Shown here piece by piece: positions 38,207 to 48,650 of a DNA stretch of 64,000 nt (position 1 is the first letter of the stretch; every line of letters starts with the position of its first letter). The stretch is from Marsupella aquatica. Taxonomy: Eukaryota; Marchantiophyta. Location of the stretch: contig OZ316898.1 of assembly GCA_973895155.1 (NCBI GenBank), positions 2,108,001 to 2,172,000 of the forward strand. Direction: 5' to 3'. Both the position numbers and the translations under genes were made by a program. A model generated the notes under the pieces. The model was not told where the DNA came from and ran no database searches. It saw nothing but the letters and a program-made list of their open reading frames with translations.

Positions 38207-40289
38207 TCACCTACTAGACACCAATAGAAAGAATCCTTCGAAAGCTTTCAGGTTGCACGGGGAGCTGACTGATGGGATTTTAGCTTGGCCTGAAGGTGTA
38301 CTCAACGATGTCAAAAGTTACTTTTTGATATTGAGATGTCTGGACAAGCAAGCCGCATTAGAGGCCAGGGGTTACCCATCGATCAAAGTTGCTTAGGATC
38401 ATGTTGGATTTATGGTTGACAGCGATCGTGGCTGGCCATTTTATGAAGAAACTCAAGGTAGAAAGATGTGGACAGTTTCTTTATCGATTCTAAATGTAAT
38501 ATTTGCCGTGACGAATGGGGCAAAGACCTGTTGGGTTGTCCACGTTCTCTGCTGTCACCACTCACCAGTATCTTTTCTAGGTAGGCTGGTAACGAGCTCT
38601 TCTTTGGTTGACTACTGGATATCTTATGCAAATGATTTCATTGATCCATACAAGATCGGGGATGCAAAGCCTGGGGATGGGCCACGGAAGACGTTGAGAT
38701 CCATGTTCACGTACAGGAGAGAAGGTGAGATGAACAGTCTTCACAGGAATATGAAGCTCTTGTCATGGTCGTAAATGATCTTCCATTGCAGTCCTTCATT
38801 CCGTTCAAGTATGCAGGCAGCAGCATCATGCAACAAGAGTGAGTTGCCGTGCAAGTGCACAGAGAATTGCGTTTGCCGCAAGTGAAACACGATTAGGTGG
38901 GTCACGTGGCAAAAACTTATGGCAGGCAGGTGGGTCAAGTTCGCAATTTATTATGGCTTTCACAGGAGCCATAGTATCACCAGTTGCCCCGACAGTAGAG
39001 CTTTACCATGTCTTGCAAGGCATAGAAAGAGAGTCTGTGCTGGCGTAATTTCCCAGTGCTCATTTTGTAGACAACAGTTAAAATCTGATGCCAAATAATT
39101 CAATTCAGAACTTCCTACTAAACTCCTGCCTTCAGTCGTGACAATACTCGACGGAGAGACGATTCAAGGTTTGGATGTACATACTCGAGCCCCTAATAAA
39201 GTGGCACTCAAGTACAGTCTCCATAGCAAATTACTGTATGTACAGTGGGATAATCGAATTGGACTGGGGCAACGAAGTCTACAGTGGTGCGCCAAATCGC
39301 TGTCAATTCATCCACGACTTCAACAAGTTCCGTGGCCCGCAAAAAATAGTTTTGGGGTTGCCAGTGTGACAATTTTCAGTTCTGGACTTCGGCGGTGAGG
39401 TTTCTTCTTACTTCCGTAGCCTTCTCCAGTTTTCGTCCGTGGTGGGTCATACGTAATCGAGGGCCAATCTCGCCAAACAGCAAACTGAATCCGGATTTTC
39501 GGGATGAAATTCTCCACAGCCAGCCGATGGAGGTTTCCGAATGAAATCCGTCATTGGAAATGTGGATATTATCCTTGGTGGGTTAAGAGAATGCATCGGG
39601 CACATCCACCTCGAATGCTAGGAATGAAGATGTTGTCCACGACAAGTGAGCCTGGGTTTCCGTGATCTCGAGTCATTCCCACTCCTTGCTTTCCAACCAG
39701 TCCAAGCCGAAAATGTTTCCCCTGTCCAAGCTCGGAGGTACGCACGCATGTGGGGACACCAGGCTCTGAAAGGGTATCAGCAGCCGCATTTCTTCGCCAA
39801 TTCTCCATGCTTCGCCGACTAAAGATCAGAGAAAAGGCATGGCTGACACTGCTCTTCGATCATTTTGCGGCGCATACAGTTCTCTTGTTCTCCACCGATC
39901 GAGTGGACCAGCCCCGCTCATCGTCATTGATCTCGTTGGAAGGCTATGGAGAAAAGTGCTCGACAAACAAGCCCCAAGAGAATGATTCCGTTTGTAAAAA
40001 TCGTGCTAGATCCATTGAATTGTCTGTTCCACCACCGCTGATGAAATTCCGGCTGCTCCTGTTCGCGTACTCCACTGTTGCAGAGGGTCCTTTCGCCGCC
40101 ATACCGGGCATAATGTGGAGTCGTGCCATGGGGTCCCTTCCGCCGTTCTTTTCTCTATGAGTGCCTTTCTTCTCAATCCGAGCATTTAATTCGAGTATGA
40201 AAATGTGAATATTTTAATAGGGAGTCTCATACATGTAGATCTCCGGAAATATTACTGGCCCAAAAGTACCAGTTTAAGTCTGCGGATTA

Positions 40290-40570
40290 GCTTTTTTGTG
40301 TCCTCCACTTTAGTTGGGGGAAAACTACTTTGATCATTTTGTGTCCTCCACTTTAGTTGGGGGAAAACTACCTTGATCAAGTTTTTTTTGGGTCCGCCAC
40401 TTTGGTTCAGGGAAAACTACCTGCGAGTGTATGGACAAGCTTTTTTGTGTTAGCCACTTTAGTTGGGGGAAAACTACCTTGATCAAGTTTTTTTGGGTCT
40501 GCCACTTTTGTTCAGGGAAAACTAACTTGGTCGCAACCCGAGGGAAAACTAACTTGGTTGCAACCCGAGG
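40290..40570 (+). repeat. Irregular tandem repeat, about 46-50 bp units
   Basis: At least five units share a (T)nGTGTCCTCCACTTTAGTTGG or GGGTC(C/T)GCCACTTT core followed by GGGAAAACTA(C/A)CTTG. Unit length and sequence vary. Confidence 0.85.
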
Positions 40571-40660
40571 AAAAACACAGAGGTTTAAGAAGCCCTAGTA
40601 GAGTTTTCACTAAAGTGGTAGAAGGTGTTGGAAATTAACCACACTAGAATCCAAGCATGA

Positions 40661-40760
40661 AAGGCTTGTACCTCAGGGGTAGAGCAATGTGATGTACACC
40701 CGAGGTCCTAGGTTTACTATGTAATTTGACAATAGGGTCTCAATTCATTGGCTCTTTGAA
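40661..40760 (+). mobile_element. Possible tRNA-derived SINE head
   Basis: The stretch GTACCTCAGGGGTAGAGCAA resembles a pol III A box and tRNA D-arm. CCCGAGGTCCTAGGTTTAC about 36 bases later occupies the B-box/T-arm position but matches the consensus poorly. There is no full cloverleaf, so this is not a working tRNA gene. Short plant retroposons often start this way. The right end is not defined. Confidence 0.35.
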
Positions 40761-41721
40761 AACGAGCATCAGTTTGATAGAAACATTAAGAAACGAGCTT
40801 TTATTATAAACAAGCTTTTAAACTTTTTCTTTGTTTCTAATGAAACAAATGGTGAGATTTAGTGAATGGAAGGGACAAGTCTCAATGTTTTGGTTTGTGT
40901 TGAGCTTCCACAGCATTTTCCAGGTACAACCTAAGAGAGAATTGGCCTAGAGAAAATGGATGGTCACTTATCTTGGATTTAGTGTGTTCTTCGTTTCATG
41001 GGTTCATTGGGACAAGAGTTTGGTCCCAAGCTGGTTCTTCATTGACAAATTTTCTCAAACATTAATAAGAGAATAAATGTCCAAAAGGAGTTTGTCCAAG
41101 AATAATGTCCCCCACACTTCCTCATACTATTTTCAATCATCAGTTCGTAAGGTATCCTAATGCTATTTATTAACGTGGGTTCACTTGACATGTTATTAAG
41201 CCAGCTGTCCATCTGTCGCCTGTTCGTAGCAGGCATGCATTCATTCCCAGTTTTATACCATCCCAAAACATGCATTTGAACCACTCTGAAAAGTTTCTGA
41301 TGCAAACAAATAGAGGCGAGTGTAGTCCACTAGTTTTGGTGGGGTTGGGGGGAGTCTTACTTTGGTGTGAACACAGTTTTGAACCATCTCAGAAGCAAAC
41401 TGACACATAGCATAACTTTAGCCATTGACAGAAATTTTCGATATGAGGGAGATATGGATTTTTCTCAAAAATTCTAAGTTTCTGGACTTTTGTTACTAGA
41501 CTCATAAAAGTGGACACAAGATGAGAGGGAGAAATTGTGGGCTTTAGAATCTTAGTACTTTAGAATCTTCCTACTAATTTGAGAAAGAAAGCTAGAGTTG
41601 GGGTCTAGGTTTCTAAAGTGAATACTCTAGAGAGTAACTCTAGGGCCCCAATAATTGCATGTGGATGTATGGTATGTAAAAACTGATCATGCTGATTTTT
41701 GTTATCACTCTATTTATTTTT

Positions 41722-41899
41722 GTCATTCAAAAAATGGGCATTCTGGCTCGTGGCAATTAATTACAGTAGAGAGGAAACAACAGAAAACTATGATAGTGTG
41801 ATAAATTATTGTCATTCAACAAAATGGGCATTCTGGCTCGTGGCAATTAATTAGAGTAGAGAGGGAACAACAGAAAACTATGATAGTGTGATCATACAT
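41722..41899 (+). repeat. 89-bp tandem repeat, two copies
   Basis: Copies 41722-41810 and 41811-41899 both start GTCATTCAA and contain GGGCATTCTGGCTCGTGGC and AACAGAAAACTATGATAGTG, with a handful of differences. Confidence 0.92.
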
Positions 41900-43626
41900 A
41901 AACAGGAAAGCAACTCATTCTGCATGTAGAGTTCTGACAAATAACCCCATTTAAAAAGGTCTTGTCTGATACGTTCCATAATTTTGTACTGGGACTTTGT
42001 GATCATCCATCTCATATCACAAGAAACATCTGGTTCTCAACTCTCGATTGAAAGGAGTTCAGAGTCTGAACTGAATACAGGTCTCGAGTCTAGAATGAAA
42101 GGTGAAAGGATTTCACAATTTGGACTCAATCACCGAACACAACGATTCGTGTACTGGATATGCGCACAGATGCTCCGAGTGACATCGACCAGAATGACAT
42201 TTATCCGCTACTGCAACAGCGCTTCAATCAGGACAACTGACAGTTTCCTAGCATAGTTTGATTCTGTAGGTGATATGGATTCAACTAGGGACACTCGCTC
42301 TCACTGATAGCTCACAGGATGGAGACCGTGAGCTTCACAGTAGCAGCGCCATTTTTCTGTTAGAGTTCTCGTCTTGATTTTGGCGCTTTACAATTGATTC
42401 AATCCAATGCAAGTGGATAAAAGGCATCGAGCATTTGTCTCGCTTCTCCTCTGTTGGAACTTATTTAATGACTGCTTTCCTTTCAGTAGAATGTAGATTC
42501 GGAGCCCTCTTCTATGATCCGAGTGGGTCGCAAGATTGACAACAGTAATGGCACAGCAATTTTTGTCGAGTGCTTCTTAATTCGCTCTCGAATTCGCTCT
42601 CCTATAATAGTAGCAGGTCCCACCAATTCCAGCGTTTGTCGCAGGTCTAGACGTTGAAGCTAGGATGGAAAAGCACGGCAAGCCACGACTCGTCTGAGGT
42701 CGGCCCACCCTTGCGAGAACCGCCATATCTCGATGCACTCCTCACGGTGGAGGTGAAGCTATGTAGCCCAGGACCCGCCGTCAAGCTGCAATGCGAGCTG
42801 CGATGCGTTCCTACGATCGTCGGTTCCTGTAATCACGGCGGTCAGTGTGGGAAGCAGCGTTTCTCTTTGTCCAATTTAGCTACACGATGGCGTTGACATC
42901 GCCGAGAGAGCATTATTTTTAGTACGTGGCGCTCAAGCAGGGGAATGATGTCCGTGTACTGTAGGTACGAGCTACGCATATATCTGGCGCAGTTCTCTCC
43001 TCGCACCTGGATCCGGACTTCACTCAGAGTCTCGAACACTATCATCATGTTGCGAAACGAGAGCCACCAGAGTTCTAGCATGGGCAAAACAGTCGTGTCA
43101 CATTGACAACAGATTTACGTTGTGCATGTTATATCACTTTCATCATATTCTAAAAGCAACGGCTCGATCGATACATTGCGTCTCTCGTGGTCAGACTCGC
43201 CTGTAGTTTCCATCACTCCCAGCTACATTGCATTGTGGTCATCTGGATCTAGCCGCTAGTTGACAATAATTTTCGATCTTAGATTTCTCCTTTGCAGCTT
43301 ACGATTATAGGTCTGGACTTACTCCAATCCAAGACTTCGACATCGAATTCGCGTGAGCGATGTCGACCGTCCAGTGCACTTCACATCCGGCGAACTGTTG
43401 CTGGTCCAGTAGATTCTCTATTCTTTGTGGTTTTGAGGCCACCATCCTGAGAGCAAAATTGTCAGGATTCTTATGGTGGAAGTGAGGGCGAGAGCATTTG
43501 GACGAGGAAGCATTGAGAAACAGTGTATGTAGTGACATCGAGGAGTCCTGCAACTGATTAAGACGCAGCTGCGATAAGGGAAGATTTTGGTAAAAGCAAT
43601 TGTAAGAAATCGAACCTCAATTAACA

Positions 43627-46600
43627 ATGAAAGAGGTGAACGGCCCATCAGTTGCATCCTCGAGCTCCAGCTCGAGCAGCGTGGAGAGCGTCGCGGGGAG
43701 CGTTGTGACGAAATTCTGGAACCCCAGGCTACGGACCCATTTTGGCGCCGGACTCGTGACCGTCGGCGTCGTGTCGTTGATGATAGTCCTGCAAATAAGG
43801 GGGAGTGTACAGAGTGGCGTTTTCGATGACATCAAACGTCGACTGATCCATCCTTTAAATCCACCAGAAGAGGTGGACATGCCGCAGCATTGGAATGACA
43901 GTTCTCACGAGTTTCTACCCATCATTTCTGACTGGGACCAGCAGAGGTTGAGATGGATGGAAGGCGATCCTGATTTTAAGATACTAGCGAAGGGAATACG
44001 ACCGAGAGTTCTGGTCGTTACGGGCTCCTCTCAAGACGAGGGTGAGCTCTACATATTGTCCCATCTGTTACTGAGAGCTGCCAAGAATAAACAGGACTAC
44101 ACTCAAATGCACGACATGGAACTGTACTACAACATGATTAACCCGGACCCGGAATTCAGTCACTGGTGGGTGAAGCTTCCCGTCGTTCGAATGCTCATGC
44201 TCCGACACCCAAAGGTAACAGCGTGGCAATCGAGACATTGAACTCATAGTCCACTGACGGTCCCATGCACAGAGGATATTTATGTGTTCGTTTAGGAGTT
44301 GTATTATGATCATGTGATCCGTAACATGTTGATCGAGTGACGTGTGGTATATACAAGACAACCTGTTATGTGTTAAGAGCAAATTAAAAAAACTGAGGAT
44401 CATTTGCGTCACATGAGTCTACTTACGTTATGTGGGCCTTTCCAAGCTTTTCAGTCAAACTCTCAGAGATTCAATTCATATGTAAAATGACTTCTTTGAT
44501 CTACATGAAAAAATTGCGACTCTTCTCAAATCTTATGAGCACTCACTGGCTCTTTGACTCAGGTGGAGTGGATATGGTGGCTAGACGCAGATGCAGTTTT
44601 CACAGATATGACGTTCGAGCCTCCCTTCGCTGAGCTAGTTCGCCACAATTTGGTGTTATTCGGAGAGGATTCCCTGGTGCACAACGACAATTTGGATCCG
44701 AGAGGCCTAAACACTGGGGTCTTCATGATTCGAAATTGTCAGTGGTCTCTGGATCTCCTGGGCGCGTGGGCGAATTCGTGGACGAGCAGCAAGAGAGAAG
44801 AGGCTGGCGATATGAAATCCCGGGAGGAGATGGAAGTCAATCGCACAGTGGACGTCGTTCCAGGAGATGATCGATCGAGCCTCGTTGCCCTCCTTGCCCA
44901 GGACAAAAGGAATCCTAGTGGCGATCAAAAATGGGTCCCAAAGGTGAAGCTGCTCGAGGAGACAGATTATGTCATGAAGTGGAATAATTGGACAGTCGTT
45001 GGGCCTCCACTCGAAGAGCTGAACCCAGACAAGGATCCTGTACTACGGCCCTTTATTACCCATTTTGAAGGCTGTCTGCTCTATCTCTCCGACGTAACCC
45101 GGCCTTCGAGACAGGATTCGGAAAATTTCCATGTCTGCGTAGAGCAACTCGAACGCGCATTTGACTTCGCTGAGAACCAGGTAAGAGAGAGTCAGTCTTT
45201 TTTTGGGGTTACCAAAGACTTGTGTTGGAGTGTCAAAGATGACTGGGAAGGTGCAATTAAGTCACACGATTGTTGCTTGACAAAAGCCAGTGTTTTCGAC
45301 GATTTGCTAGGTGTTAAGAAACGAAGTTTTCTGGGTTCTTATTGACTCGAGCTTCTTATCAACATTTCATGGAACTTCTTCTTATTTCGCTGTTAGGAGT
45401 TTGAGAAGATTTTGTTTGAAATTGTGCAATGGATTCACTTAGCAGAAGAAACCTCGATACTGTAGACGTATCAGCTGGACTGATTCAGTCACGTGGAAAA
45501 ATGACAGAAAATTAGAGAGTCGGCGGAGAAAATATGAAATTTGACATTATGTGTGTAAATGTGTGTACGACTGGAGAGCAACATATTTTCTTTTTTCTCA
45601 TACTTGCAAACATATAGGGCTTCTTCAATTTATGACGTTGGCGGATATCTTGACCTTAGCTCCATGTTGACAAATCCTTCCAGGTGTATACAGAGCTGGG
45701 GCTAGAAAGGAGTACTCTTGGCAACTCGTCAGAGCCTTTCACCTGGAAAGACGCTCCCAAAGAGGAATCGACAGAACAGGCGTTCAGTATCCTACCTGTT
45801 GTAACGAATTGGGATGAGACCAGAAAAGCTTACATGGAGAGTAAACCTTGGATTAAGAAGGAGTCGGTAGTGATTCTGAGCGGGTCTTCACCGACACCCT
45901 GCACGGAGAAGGAAGGATCTCACCTGCTCGTTCGGTAATAATCAGATTTCTAAATGTTTGAAAACCCTTGGTGACCATTTCAAGAACCATTTCATCCGTA
46001 ATCACTACACTATGTTCGCGGATTGTCCTAGCGTGATATTATTGACACAACTTTACTTTGACCTTTCAAAGTCATCCAATATTATTCCTGTAACTCCACG
46101 CATGATATTTTCCCAGTAACGCGTCCGGGAAGTCCAGATCACATTGCCCACAGTACTGCTGATGAGAATGAAGCACAACTGCAAAGATTTGCAAGATACA
46201 TTGAACGCTGAGCTATTGCTGAAAGAAATTATGTGAACTCAATACTTCATCTTGCCTTCGATGCTAGTTTGCCTGTTTCTAATTTTCCGTAACTCCTCAT
46301 GGTGATCTTGTTAGCTTATTCTTGTAATTTCTTTCGATTTCGTGTGGACTTGTAGCTGACTTCTTATTACTCCTGATTTGAACACATGGTTTCAGGGGAT
46401 TGAAGAACAAAATAGACTATAGTCGGCTCCATGACACCAGAATCTTCTACAACATGGCTGTTATTCACGAGAAGTTGACAGGTACTTTTCCCGATGCAAT
46501 AATGAAAGGACGGTGCCATTTTTAACAGTCTTGTTCCTTCGACTGAATCCTTTGCGAGTGTACATATTCTCCCAGATCGAGTGACGGTATCAATGTAGAT

Positions 46601-48369
46601 GTAATTTCTTGAAATTATTTGGATCTCCCATTTTCCATTCTTTGTTCACAGAATATGAATTACTACAGGTACCGACGTCCATCGATTCTTTCGTTTTGCT
46701 GTTCGGATTCAGACAAAGTATGGAGCAACAGGTAGTTTGTTGAGTACTAGACAGTTTTGTGACGTCTATTATGGATGTAGAGAAACCTTCACAGTACCAT
46801 AGCATAGAGAACGAGAGGCAACTTCAAGGTGAGTTAACGGTGCTTAGAGATACCAAACTAGAGAGAACTTATGCCAATGCATCTCACGTGTTGCCGGTCC
46901 GTGTTTCTGTTGTAAGGCTGGTGGTCAAAGCTTCCGGCTCTGAAGTTGATGATGATAAACAGCGTAGATGTGGAGTGGATATGGTGGACCGATAGCGATC
47001 TTGCGTTCACGAGTATGGATTTTGAAATCCCGTTTGAAAGGTACAATCTCAACATTAACTCTCTAGAAGGGGCGTTATTTTGAAATTGGCCATCCTAACC
47101 AGAATTTGAACTTGTCAAGAAAAGAAATTGTAAGAATGGCTTCGTACCAAGAATTCAAAGTGAGGGGCCGACACTAAAGTTTTGGAATTATTTTTGTCCG
47201 TTCTCAGGTACAATGCCGATAGCTACAACCTTGTTCTGTGGGGTGAGGAGCATGAAGTGTTTGACCTCAAGAAGTACGACGGGATCAACACTGGAAGCAT
47301 GTTGATACGAAATTGTCAGTGGTCGTTAGACCTCTTGGACAGCTGGGCATCTTTTTCAAACTTTACCTCCAACGTTCTGTGCAATTTTCTCAACAGGCCA
47401 CAAATGGGGCCCCTAGACGACCAGTCCGGCTTGGTCTGCTTGCTCATCACGGAGCGAGAGAAGTGGGCATCTAAGGTGTACTTCGAGAAAAATATTGTGC
47501 TGACTGGGACCTGGATGTACTGGACCAGTCTGTTTGTCGATGAGCACAGAATGCGCGCAGATACGAGGCCACTTACGACCCACTTCGCTGGTTGCAGTCC
47601 CTGCGCAAGGAAAGACAGTTATGGCTCATGTTTTGAGATGTTTGACAGAACGTACAATTTCGCTGATAACCAAGTACTGGAAAACTACGGGCTTCGCCAT
47701 GAGCGCCTTAACTCATCGAGTGTGATTGGCGACTTTCAGAGAGATGTGCAGGTGTGGACCCATCTTGAAATAGAGAGAATGGTCACGAAATCCCAGAAAG
47801 AGAGTCTCTCTGCAAGTCACGAGGTGGATCAAGCCAACGAGAAGGAAGAGGTGAGCACAATCAATGAGGAGAAGGACGCGAAAGTGGAGCCGACTCAGGA
47901 GGAAGAGAAGGTTTCCGTAATCAAGGAGGAGGAGAAGCCGGAACCTACCAAGGAGCAAGAGGAGGTGACCAAAACCAAGGAGATCGAGAAGCTGGAGCCC
48001 ACAAAGGAGCAAGATGCTGTGAACTCGACCAATGAGAATCAGCAGGTGACCTCAACCAAGGAGGAGGAGCAAGTCACCACAACCAAAGAGGAGAGGGAGG
48101 TGACATCAAATAGTGAGGAAGAGAAAGAGGTCCCGACTGAAGGGCAAGGAACGGACCAGACCAAGAACGGGGTGGACGCTCGCGTGGAGGAGAAGGTTGA
48201 TAGACCCGAAACTTCTGAACCCGGGAATGAATCCCCTAAGCAAAGGATGGAGACATATGCTTCCAACAAAGAGGTAGTGGTCGAGACAAAAACAGAGGAG
48301 ACGGTTGACAGACGCCAGGAGTCTGAACTTGGCAAGGGACCAAAGAAGGAGATTAAAGTACCTGGCTAA
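43627..48369 (+). CDS. Double-domain GT34 glycosyltransferase with acidic tail
   Basis: GT34 enzymes are Golgi type II membrane proteins that add alpha-1,6-xylose or galactose to beta-glucan or mannan wall polymers.

Six exons, 43627-44214, 44563-45180, 45684-45934, 46396-46481, 46917-47040 and 47208-48369, join in matching phases to 942 residues. Residues 40-57 are a membrane segment. Domain 1 spans about 89-415 (WIWWLDADAVFTDM with DxD 204-206, GLNTGVFMIRNCQWSLDLL, DDR 298-300, THFEGCL). Domain 2 spans about 435-720 (SVVILSGSSPTPC, GWWSKLP, WIWWTDSDLAFTSM with DxD 540-542, DDQ 626-628, THFAGCSPC, FADNQVLENYG). Exon 3 holds both the end of domain 1 (VYTELGLERSTLGN) and the start of domain 2 (ILPVVTNWDETR), so the fusion lies inside one exon. 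Residues about 754-942 are Glu/Lys/Thr-rich. The alternative of two adjacent genes is weak: domain 2 has no start codon or membrane anchor of its own. Confidence 0.87.
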
Positions 48370-48650
48370 CGAGGTGCCTAGGGAGGACAGGGTGGAGCCA
48401 ATACAGCAACATGATTGTGATGGATGGAACCAAGAAGAGCATGTTGAATAATCCCAAGAGGGTTTATGTCGATGCCAGGAGGACCACCACAATTGAAGAG
48501 GGAATAACTCAAAGTAAGGTGACCTTGAGAGGCGTTGAGCACAACAGCATCGTAGAGAAATCCGAGGAGTCAGCTAGGGTCATGGTAGAGAAATCCGAGG
48601 AGTCAGGTAAGGTCATGGTAGAGCAATTCCGAAGAACCCTTATAGAATGA
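48370..48650 (+). other. 3' flank with coding-like repeat beyond the GT34 tail
   Basis: After the TAA at 48367-48369 an open frame at 48411-48650, in another phase, encodes Glu/Ser/Lys-rich sequence. It has a 33-bp direct repeat (48552 and 48585) giving VEKSEESARVM and VEKSEESGKVM. This looks like a former extension of the acidic tail, now frameshifted into the 3' untranslated region. Confidence 0.45.

Larger units (their letters stand above)
38207..43626. other. 5.4-kb spacer with repeats
   Basis: No gene is supported. A short frame near 39.2-39.36 kb (NEVYSGAPNRCQFIHDF, then KIVLGLPV) faintly recalls a GH18 chitinase strand but is too short to call. Repeats at 40.3-40.57 kb and 41.7-41.9 kb and a tRNA-like element at 40.66-40.76 kb are listed separately. 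The last few hundred bases are the presumed GT34 promoter. Confidence 0.55.

Noticed and set aside
39175-39369. Possible GH18 chitinase fragment
   Set aside because: Only about 30 residues look suggestive and no catalytic DxxDxDxE motif is present.
39569-40160. Overlapping frames on both strands suggesting a retroelement
   Set aside because: No gag, protease, RT or integrase motif could be found.
47713-48335. Minus-strand frames opposite the GT34 tail
   Set aside because: They are the Leu/Ser/Phe-rich complement of the Glu/Lys-rich tail.
45684-48369. Reading the second GT34 domain as a separate gene
   Set aside because: It lacks its own ATG and membrane anchor, its first exon begins with the end of domain 1, and all splice phases fit one continuous protein.
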